From positions 1-5,284 of the forward strand of contig JAGBVY010000058.1 of the NCBI GenBank assembly GCA_017630115.1: a stretch of 5,284 bases of DNA, read 5' to 3'. Origin of the DNA: Tidjanibacter sp. (GTDB taxonomy: Bacteria > Bacteroidota > Bacteroidia > Bacteroidales > Rikenellaceae). Within the stretch, counting starts at the first letter, position 1. The number at the start of each line of letters is the position of its first letter. Below are positions 1-3,802 of this stretch, piece by piece. The translations under genes were made by a program, and so were the position numbers. The notes under the pieces were generated by a model. The model did not search any database, was not told the DNA's origin, and worked only from the letters and a program-made list of their open reading frames with translations.

Positions 1-86
1 AGTTCTCCCAGTTCTCCCAGTTCTCCCAGTCCTCTCAGTCCTCTCAGTCCTCTCAGTCCTCCCAGTCCTCTCAGCGGTCAGCGGTC
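1..86. repeat. 9-bp tandem repeat array with a 7-bp repeat tail
   Basis: Eight consecutive 9-bp units fill positions 1-72: three AGTTCTCCC, three AGTCCTCTC, one AGTCCTCCC and one AGTCCTCTC. Two 7-bp units AGCGGTC follow at 73-86. The array is cut by the left edge, so its full copy number is unknown. Because 9 is a multiple of 3, one frame stays open as Ser/Pro/Leu repeats up to a TAA at 109-111, but I see no start or protein-like context, so I treat it as non-coding. Grouping into two sub-types (TTCTCCC, then CCTCTC) suggests local expansion by slippage. Confidence 0.9.
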
Positions 87-133
87 AGCTCTGCGCCTTT
101 GGCGCGCCTAACCTCTCCGTCGCTTGCGCGACA

Positions 134-154
134 CCTCCCCTGACATAGGGGAGG
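134..154. repeat. Hairpin with CCTCCCCT / AGGGGAGG arms
   Basis: A perfect 8-bp inverted repeat (134-141 and 147-154) encloses the 5-nt loop GACAT. Two further pairs (A131-T157, C132-G156) form beyond one A-A mismatch. The same arm theme, CCTCCCC/GGGGAGG, reappears at 2039-2056, and partly at 253-281, which suggests a family of interspersed elements rather than a one-off terminator. No T-tract follows on either strand. Confidence 0.75.
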
Positions 155-215
155 AGTGGTCGTGGGGCGAACATTCGGTCGGGAGCACCACCCTCACAAA
201 ACAGGACTTGTCCTG

Positions 216-309
216 CGAGTGCGATTTGTAGAGGAAATAAGGCGTACAAGAAAACCACCTCCCCCAAAGAGAGAGGTGGTTGTTCGGAAGTGTATCGAGT
301 GCGATTTGT
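216..309. repeat. 14-bp direct repeat bracketing a hairpin segment
   Basis: The sequence CGAGTGCGATTTGT occurs identically at 216-229 and 296-309, an offset of exactly 80 bp. The 66 bp between the copies contain the 9-bp-stem hairpin at 253-281. Both copies are followed, at different distances, by GAGGAAA (232-238 and 336-342). This fits either a small hairpin element inserted into a repeat, or a tandem duplication with internal change. The block contains no transposase. Confidence 0.7.
253..281. repeat. Hairpin with AACCACCTC / GAGGTGGTT arms
   Basis: A perfect 9-bp inverted repeat at 253-261 and 273-281 encloses an 11-nt loop that begins CCCC. It sits between the two copies of the 14-bp direct repeat at 216-229 and 296-309. 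It may form an RNA stem in the 3' region of the minus-strand operon, but no T-run follows, so a terminator role is not supported. Confidence 0.7.
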
Positions 310-337
310 GAGGCGAGAGCAAGGCTTGCGAAGTTGA

Positions 338-374
338 GGAAACCGCAGTTTACCGAGCGTAAATGAGGATTTCC
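338..374. repeat. Two-segment imperfect hairpin
   Basis: GGAAA (338-342) pairs with TTTCC (370-374), and further in GTTTAC (348-353) pairs with GTAAAT (359-364, one G-T wobble) around the 5-nt loop CGAGC. The two segments are separated by a 5-by-5 internal loop. It lies within 110 bp of the stop of the minus-strand gene ending at 445 and belongs to the same repeat mosaic. Confidence 0.5.
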
Positions 375-397
375 GAAACAAGCGTAACGCAGCTATC

Positions 398-435
398 GCC
401 CACAAGGCGCGCTCGAATGCCCACAAGGCACAGCC
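398..435. repeat. GCCCACAAGGC direct repeat near a gene end
   Basis: GCCCACAAGGC occurs at 398-408 and again at 419-429, a 21-bp period. The second copy extends to CCCACAAGGCACAGCC (420-435), whose reverse complement is found exactly at 3211-3226. Read in the direction of transcription, the element begins 9 nt after the stop codon of the minus-strand gene ending at 445. The matching copy begins 2 nt after the stop of the plus-strand gene ending at 3208. Confidence 0.75.
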
Positions 436-444
436 GAAACCGCC

Positions 445-1134
445 TTATATATCGTCCGCACGAAACTCGTAGCCCAATCGCTTACCCGTTTGCAGACGGG
501 TATTCTCCTGACGCGAGAGGAACTGTTCGGCCTCCACCTGCTTGACGGTATCGTAGGAGGGCACGAGCAGATCGAAGCCCAAAGCATAGAGTATAGCCTT
601 CTCCAAAATCTCCAATATAGCCTCGCGGCTCACATTCTCGCTGCCGAAGCTATCGACCTTCCAGCTATCCTGACGTTTGCCCTCAACGAAAAACTTATTC
701 TCCCTATTGACGAAGATGCGGCCAATGAGGTAACCCTCATCCTCGGCCCTCTTATACTTGAACGAGTCGGCCAAGAAGTTGTAGATGTTAATCACACCAC
801 AGTAGCTATTGGCTTTGTCGGCCTGCACATAGGGGTTGTGCCAGATGCGGTGGTCGCGCTCGAAGTTGAAGACGTTGGTGTGCATAACGAAGAGCAACAG
901 GTCGCCTGCAATCTGTATTTGAGCCTCAAACTTACCCCTATCGTTATATTCGATGCGGATACGTTTGTCGATACGCTCGTCGAGTTCCTCGTCAATCTCG
1001 GTTGAGAATTCGTGGAGGGCATCTTTAAGCTCGGTGAAGAGAGCGTTAGTGTTGTCGAAAATCTGTTGTTTAAGTCCCGATTTGCTCACCAGAAGTTCTT
1101 TAATCTGGCTGCGTAACTCCGATTGTGATTCCAT
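445..1134 (-). CDS. Conserved hypothetical protein, cytoplasmic, unknown function
   Basis: This 229-residue protein has no signal peptide and no membrane segment. Its first 65 residues are highly charged and heptad-like, with an acidic patch (DEELDERIDKR, about residues 48-58), suggesting a helical or coiled-coil N-terminus. The middle has the features of a folded, conserved domain: IRIEYNDRGKFEAQ near 59-72, then MHTNVFNF, a WHNPYV segment, NSYCGVINIYNFLADSFKY and GYLIGRIFVNRENKFFVEGK. I recall similar proteins of about this size across Bacteroidales, always without an assigned function. The ATG at 1134 is the natural start because the preceding gene ends only 39 bp upstream. It probably shares that gene's transcript, since I see no TAnnTTTG element in the gap. 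No catalytic motif is recognisable, and cell-wall-related work is suggested only by the neighbour. Confidence 0.85.
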   Translation of the reverse strand: MESQSELRSQIKELLVSKSGLKQQIFDNTNALFTELKDALHEFSTEIDEELDERIDKRIRIEYNDRGKFEAQIQIAGDLLLFVMHTNVFNFERDHRIWHNPYVQADKANSYCGVINIYNFLADSFKYKRAEDEGYLIGRIFVNRENKFFVEGKRQDSWKVDSFGSENVSREAILEILEKAILYALGFDLLVPSYDTVKQVEAEQFLSRQENTRLQTGKRLGYEFRADDI

Positions 1135-1173
1135 TTATACTGAGAAAATAGTTAATTGTCGCAAGATGAATGA

Positions 1174-2022
1174 TTAGAGTTCGAGGAAGATTTTGCTTCC
1201 TGCGGCGATTTTCTGGCCAACTTTGAGCGAGTTGATGCGACGCAGACGGCGCTCCGACACACCTGTTGCAGCGGCCACGCGAGCCAAGTTGTCGCCCTCG
1301 CCAGAGATGACATATCGACGGCCATCCTCGGCATAGACACCATAGCCACCGACCTTATGGGTAGCCACACGGTAGAGGTCAATATCTACCCTACGCACCT
1401 CGTTGCTCGGCTGCTCCTCCTGAGAGGCCTCCTGCTCCTCGGCGGGGACGGTGATGGTGGCGGGGCTTGTGGGTAGTGCGGGCGTCACAAAGTCGGCCAG
1501 CAGGGCATTGTCGTAACGATAGAGCTCGTACTCCTCTATTATTTTTATCAGCAACTCGGCATAGAGTGGATTGGTGGCGTAGCCAGCCTTTTTGAGTCCG
1601 TGCGCCCACGCCTTATAGTCTTTGGGGTCAAGGTCGAACAGGGGGCGATACCACTTGCGTTCGCTGAGTATGAGCGAATGGTCTATGTAGCTCTCCTCCA
1701 CCGAGTTGTAGGCGCGGAAGCACTCTTGCAGGGCGTCGTCGTCGTGACGCACCGAAGCACCCTGCCACGATGAGCCACACTTTATGCCGAAGTGGTTGTT
1801 GGCCTCCGTTGCGAGCCTACTATTGCCGTTGCCCGATTCGAGCAATCCTTGGGCAAGTGTAATGCTGGCGGGTATGCCATAGAGAGTCTGCTGCTCCACA
1901 GCCAGAGGTGCGTAGAGCTCGATGTACTCGGCACGAGTGAGCTTGCGCTGCTGCTGGGCGGTAGCACCAAGCGACACAGAGAGCATCGCCACAAGGATAG
2001 CTATTTTCACAAATCGTTGCAT
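1174..2022 (-). CDS. Secreted N-acetylglucosaminidase (GH73-like) with C-terminal LysM-like domain
   Basis: Likely peptidoglycan hydrolase that cleaves glycan strands in the periplasm. Residues 1-22 form a signal peptide (basic start, hydrophobic core, cleavage probably after ATA). The glucosaminidase domain covers about 29-172: IPASITLAQGLLESGNGNS carries the probable catalytic Glu62, followed by NNHFGIKC (75-82), AYNSVEESYIDHS (104-116) and KKAGYATNPLYAELL (144-158), all typical of the FlgJ/GH73 family. A Pro/Glu-rich linker (about 181-208) leads to a C-terminal segment (237-282, beginning YVISGEGDNLARVA and ending in KIFLEL) that resembles a single LysM peptidoglycan-binding repeat. The 282-residue length is usual for Bacteroidales members. 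It is the first gene of a probable two-gene operon and is divergent from the glycosyltransferase. The domain call is firm; the physiological role, such as septum cleavage or turnover, is not determined. Confidence 0.93.
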   Translation of the reverse strand: MQRFVKIAILVAMLSVSLGATAQQQRKLTRAEYIELYAPLAVEQQTLYGIPASITLAQGLLESGNGNSRLATEANNHFGIKCGSSWQGASVRHDDDALQECFRAYNSVEESYIDHSLILSERKWYRPLFDLDPKDYKAWAHGLKKAGYATNPLYAELLIKIIEEYELYRYDNALLADFVTPALPTSPATITVPAEEQEASQEEQPSNEVRRVDIDLYRVATHKVGGYGVYAEDGRRYVISGEGDNLARVAAATGVSERRLRRINSLKVGQKIAAGSKIFLEL

Positions 2023-2038
2023 CTTCTACTTGGTATAG

Positions 2039-2056
2039 CCTCCCCCAAGGGGGAGG
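2039..2056 (-). repeat. GC-rich hairpin in the leader of the glucosaminidase gene
   Basis: CCTCCCCC (2039-2046) and GGGGGAGG (2049-2056) form a perfect 8-bp inverted repeat with only AA between them; in practice the innermost pair opens to give a 4-nt loop. It falls between the predicted -7 element (2067-2074) and the ATG at 2022, so the short predicted leader RNA would start almost directly with this stem. It could affect mRNA stability or translation, or be an inserted copy of the CCTCCCC/GGGGAGG element also seen at 134-154. Confidence 0.75.
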
Positions 2057-2066
2057 ATTCAGACCA

Positions 2067-2074
2067 CAAAGATA
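2067..2074 (-). promoter_or_regulatory. Predicted -7 element for the glucosaminidase operon
   Basis: The plus strand reads CAAAGATA, so the minus strand has TATCTTTG, an exact match to the Bacteroidetes -7 consensus TAnnTTTG. Transcription would begin around 2060, giving a leader of about 38 nt before the ATG at 2022. I see no clear -33 TTTG at the usual distance; the region beyond is AT-rich (2075-2090). Confidence 0.6.
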
Positions 2075-2126
2075 GATATTTTTTAATTATGCACCCCCAT
2101 AAGCGCAAAAGGTTTTCCAAAATTTC

Positions 2127-2134
2127 TACCTTTG
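2127..2134 (+). promoter_or_regulatory. Predicted -7 element for the glycosyltransferase gene
   Basis: TACCTTTG matches the Bacteroidetes -7 consensus TAnnTTTG exactly. Transcription would start near 2141, about 20 nt before the ATG at 2162. This decides the start: an in-frame TTG at 2132 overlaps the promoter element and would lie upstream of the transcript. No good -33 TTTG is visible; a TTTT lies at 2113-2116. The element is divergent from the one at 2067-2074, with a 52-bp AT-rich spacer between them. Confidence 0.6.
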
Positions 2135-2161
2135 TGGCAGAAATCAACCACCACACACCCA

Positions 2162-3208
2162 ATGAACACCTCGTCCATAAAGCACATACTCGTCATTAGG
2201 CTCGGCTCGCTATCGAGTGCGGCTATGTGTGTCCACGCCCTCAGGGGGCTTGTGCGCGACTTTCCCGAGCTGAGAGTGACGCTCCTCACCCACTCGGCCT
2301 ATGAGCCTCTGTTTGCGGCAGTTGCGGGTGTGGATTTTCTATTTGCCGACCAGCCTCAGTATAGAGGTTTGGCGGGAAAACTACGACTGTGGTGGCACAT
2401 CCAGAGGCTTGGTGCGGATGCTGTGGCCGACCTCTCAGCCACTCCCCTCTCGCGTCTGCTCTCGCAGAGTCTTACCCCGTGGCGACGACGTGTGGCCCAC
2501 CTCGACAAGCAACGCCTCGAAGGCAAGGCCCTGACGCGCAAGTTCCGTAAGGTGATGGTACAACGCACACCTCTACCCACCCGCTCACGCGATTTGTTTG
2601 CCTCGCTCGGACTCCCATTTTGTATGCCCGCACCCGTAAGGCGCACCAACACCTCGGAGCTATCCCACGCTGTGGAGATTCTATCGGGCAAGAAGCGGTC
2701 GGTGTGGGTGGGCGCCTCGCTCTTGTCGTCCCACCACGGCACCTGCTACCCTCTGCCATTGGCTGCCGAGCTAATCAAACTGCTCGCCTCGCGCTACGAG
2801 AGGGTTTTTGTTTTTGGCGACGGGGAGTATCAGCGTCAGTTTTGTGAGGGTATGCAGAGCCTCTACCCCTCCACGGTGGTATCGGTTGCGGGCAAGCTCA
2901 CCCTCAGTCAGCAGCTCGAATTGCTCTCCCACCTCGACGTGGTGGTCTCCATCGACAACAACATCCTACGCTTGGCCTCGCTCGTGGGCACTCCCGTCAT
3001 ATCGCTCTGGGGAGCCACCCACCCCTATCTCGAATCGAGTGGCTACGGCCAAGACCCCAAATATGCCATCCAGTGCGACCTGCCGTGCCGCCCCTGCTCC
3101 ACCAGTGGCCGCCGACGTTGCCTCTTCGGTAGCTACGAGTGTATGAACTCCATTGCCCCTGAGGAGGTGTTTAGGAGGGTTAAGGCCATCACCGGCCGCC
3201 GCAAATAA
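2162..3208 (+). CDS. Glycosyltransferase family 9 (heptosyltransferase-like), diverged active site
   Basis: 348 residues, the normal size for GT9 (ADP-heptose:LPS heptosyltransferase family), GT-B fold, acting at the inner face of the cytoplasmic membrane in LPS or surface-glycan assembly. The N-terminal strand IKHILVIRLGSLSS (6-19) and ALRGLVRDFP (26-35) match the family start. The C-terminal nucleotide-sugar domain includes VVVSIDNNILRLASLVGTPVISLWG (about 260-284) and a cysteine cluster C305, C309, C312, C320, C327 typical of Bacteroidetes members. Several usually conserved positions differ. The Gly-Asp after the first strand, whose Asp is catalytic in WaaC, is Ser18-Ser19. The HKGK-type motif reads HHGT (191-194). 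The His of the D-x-x-x-x-H motif is Arg270, although Asp265 remains. It starts at ATG 2162, after the promoter at 2127. Family assignment is firm; activity is doubtful, and the sugar substrate cannot be told. Confidence 0.9.
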   Translation: MNTSSIKHILVIRLGSLSSAAMCVHALRGLVRDFPELRVTLLTHSAYEPLFAAVAGVDFLFADQPQYRGLAGKLRLWWHIQRLGADAVADLSATPLSRLLSQSLTPWRRRVAHLDKQRLEGKALTRKFRKVMVQRTPLPTRSRDLFASLGLPFCMPAPVRRTNTSELSHAVEILSGKKRSVWVGASLLSSHHGTCYPLPLAAELIKLLASRYERVFVFGDGEYQRQFCEGMQSLYPSTVVSVAGKLTLSQQLELLSHLDVVVSIDNNILRLASLVGTPVISLWGATHPYLESSGYGQDPKYAIQCDLPCRPCSTSGRRRCLFGSYECMNSIAPEEVFRRVKAITGRRK

Positions 3209-3210
3209 AA

Positions 3211-3226
3211 GGCTGTGCCTTGTGGG
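3211..3226. repeat. 16-bp element after a stop codon, inverted copy of 420-435
   Basis: GGCTGTGCCTTGTGGG starts 2 nt after the stop codon of the glycosyltransferase gene. Its exact reverse complement is at 420-435, just beyond the stop of the minus-strand gene ending at 445. In both places the element therefore has the same orientation relative to the upstream gene. It may be a repeat that settles at gene ends, or part of a transcript-end structure. Confidence 0.75.
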
Positions 3227-3309
3227 TGCTTTTTGCACCAAACGTCAGAGAGCGAGTTCCTCACTTACCTTAGTAAGCTGCGGACTCGCTCCTTAGTTTG
3301 GCACAAAAA
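3225..3309. repeat. Long imperfect palindrome downstream of the glycosyltransferase
   Basis: Nested pairing segments, from outside in: TTTTTG/CAAAAA (3230-3235 and 3304-3309), a CA/CA internal loop, CCAAAC/GTTTGG (3238-3243 and 3296-3301), an internal loop, GAGCGAGT plus CC against GGACTCGCTC (3250-3260 and 3282-3291, one bulged T), and CTTAC/GTAAG around CTTA (3264-3277). A small alternative stem GGTGC/GGTGC-complement (3225-3229 and 3235-3239, loop TTTTT) competes at the left end. The structure is near-symmetrical on both strands and is not followed by a T-tract on the plus strand, so it resembles a REP- or MITE-like element more than a standard intrinsic terminator, though it could still end or protect the transcript. 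Confidence 0.65.
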
Positions 3310-3475
3310 TTCCTCCACAAATCACTGCCTTTGGATGTGAGTCAAACGTCTACTGCCTACCGACTACCGACCTAAGGCTTTAAGGGCCTTAGGGGCTTTA
3401 ATGTATTATTGGGCCTATGGGGCTTATCCCCAAAACCTCTCTTAATTTTCAATTTTCAATTCTATTTCTCTCTTT
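3310..3475. other. Low-complexity intergenic stretch, no gene
   Basis: No reading frame here has a start, promoter or protein-like composition. Visible structure: the inverted repeat CCTAAGG/CCTTAGG (3371-3377 and 3387-3393, 9-nt spacer), a repeated GGCTTTAA (3376-3383 and 3394-3401), and a 7-bp tandem AATTTTC (3444-3457, partly continued to 3461). It then becomes pyrimidine-rich, TCTATTTCTCTCTTTCT, up to the repeat array at 3476. Confidence 0.6.
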
Positions 3476-3523
3476 CTGTCGGAAAAACACGCCATCCGTC
3501 GGAAAAATTCTACAATCCGTCGG
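3476..3523 (+). promoter_or_regulatory. Three phased CCGTCGG boxes upstream of the promoter (putative operator array)
   Basis: CTGTCGG (3476-3482), CCGTCGG (3496-3502) and CCGTCGG (3517-3523) are spaced 20 and 21 bp apart, close to two helical turns, so they face the same side of the DNA. The first two continue as AAAAA; the third continues as GAA and ends 3 bp before the -33 TTTG. CCGTCGG is itself a short palindrome around T. Placement next to a promoter suggests binding sites for a regulator, activator or repressor unknown. This is inferred from layout alone. Confidence 0.5.
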
Positions 3524-3526
3524 GAA

Positions 3527-3560
3527 TTTGTGACACATCAGAATATATTTCTTATATTTG
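3527..3560 (+). promoter_or_regulatory. Bacteroidetes-type promoter for the small protein-lipoprotein operon
   Basis: TTTG at 3527-3530 (-33) and TATATTTG at 3553-3560 (-7, consensus TAnnTTTG) are separated by 22 bp, slightly longer than usual. The transcript would begin around 3567, giving a leader of about 68 nt rich in A and C (AACAA-type runs), without a Shine-Dalgarno sequence, before the ATG at 3635. This is the best promoter match in the window. Confidence 0.7.
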
Positions 3561-3634
3561 TAAGTTGTAAAACAATGTGCCGAGATAATCGTATAACAAC
3601 AATAAATTTTCAAACTAACAAAACAACAAACAAA

Positions 3635-3766
3635 ATGAAAAAGAACACTTACGTTTCGCCCGCCATTGAGGTTGCCCAGATGGTAATCGAGCAGGGCATT
3701 GCCGCAAGTCCCGCCAATGGTACTGTGGAGGACATCTACCTGAATGAGGATGATGTAGTGTGGTAA
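3635..3766 (+). CDS. Small 43-residue protein of unknown function
   Basis: It begins MKKNTYVSPAIEV and ends in Trp43. The first 24 residues mix a short basic start with the Y-x-x-P-x-x-E-V pattern (Tyr6, Pro9, Glu12, Val13), then IEQGIAASPANG (18-29) and a strongly acidic C-terminal part (Glu32, Asp33, Glu38, Asp39, Asp40). I recall many short Bacteroidales proteins with this same K-K-x-Y-x-x-P-x-x-E opening, often near surface lipoprotein genes, but no known function. An earlier in-frame TTG at 3530 lies inside the promoter; the ATG at 3635, after an A-rich leader, is the believable start. It has no hydrophobic core long enough for a signal peptide or membrane segment. It shares a transcript with the lipoprotein 36 bp downstream. 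Possible roles include a peptide precursor or a partner of the lipoprotein; both are speculation. Confidence 0.75.
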   Translation: MKKNTYVSPAIEVAQMVIEQGIAASPANGTVEDIYLNEDDVVW

Positions 3767-3768
3767 AC

Positions 3769-3776
3769 CAAAGTTA
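3769..3776 (-). promoter_or_regulatory. Possible antisense -7 element between the two right-hand genes
   Basis: The plus strand CAAAGTTA gives TAACTTTG on the minus strand, matching TAnnTTTG. A TTG (plus-strand CAA at 3798-3800) lies 21 bp upstream on that strand. Transcription would run leftwards from about 3762 across the whole small-protein gene. One 8-bp degenerate motif arises easily by chance in AT-rich DNA, so this is weak. Confidence 0.2.
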
Positions 3777-3802
3777 AACAATTAGCAAAAAAGAAAACAA
3801 CG

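Larger units (their letters stand above)
87..444. other. Intergenic repeat mosaic without a supported gene
   Basis: This stretch lies downstream of the minus-strand gene ending at 445 and consists of packed small palindromes and short direct repeats. Palindromes not listed separately are GCGCC/GGCGC (93-105), GTCGC/GCGAC (119-132), CAGGAC/GTCCTG (202-215) and GCAAG/CTTGC (319-329). A 113-codon minus-strand reading frame (85-426) crosses it, but its product is low-complexity and Arg/Pro/Ser-rich, it crosses every hairpin, and it lacks an identifiable domain. I therefore call the region a cluster of interspersed intergenic elements. From memory, similar GC-rich hairpin blocks are common between genes in Alistipes-type genomes; I could not check this. 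Confidence 0.6.

Noticed and set aside
1..111. Frame 1 Ser/Pro/Leu repeat reading to a TAA at 109-111, possibly the tail of a gene to the left
   Set aside because: Tandem 9-bp DNA is automatically open in some frame; there is no non-repetitive protein-like sequence in the window to support it. It cannot be fully excluded without the left flank.
85..426. 113-codon minus-strand open frame across the repeat block
   Set aside because: It spans all the hairpins and direct repeats, has low-complexity composition and shows no domain. Repeat DNA that happens to be open explains it better.
398..429. CRISPR-like spacing of the GCCCACAAGGC pair
   Set aside because: Only two 11-bp copies with a 10-bp gap; the repeats are too short, too few and not accompanied by cas genes.
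490..1005. 171-codon plus-strand open frame opposite the unknown protein
   Set aside because: It mirrors the codon pattern of the minus-strand gene, has no promoter or leader, and the minus-strand product looks conserved and well folded.
2132..2161. Upstream TTG start for the glycosyltransferase
   Set aside because: The TTG overlaps the TACCTTTG -7 element, so it would not be transcribed. The added residues do not match the family, whereas ATG 2162 leads straight into the first beta strand.
3313..3326. CACAAATC match to the reverse complement of the 14-bp repeat at 296-309
   Set aside because: Only about 8-9 bases align before the sequences diverge, which is within chance for AT-rich intergenic DNA.
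3449..3781. 110-codon minus-strand frame over the promoter and small-protein gene
   Set aside because: It runs through the phased boxes, the promoter and the A-rich leader, and gives an unstructured Cys/Phe/Ile-rich product with no domain.
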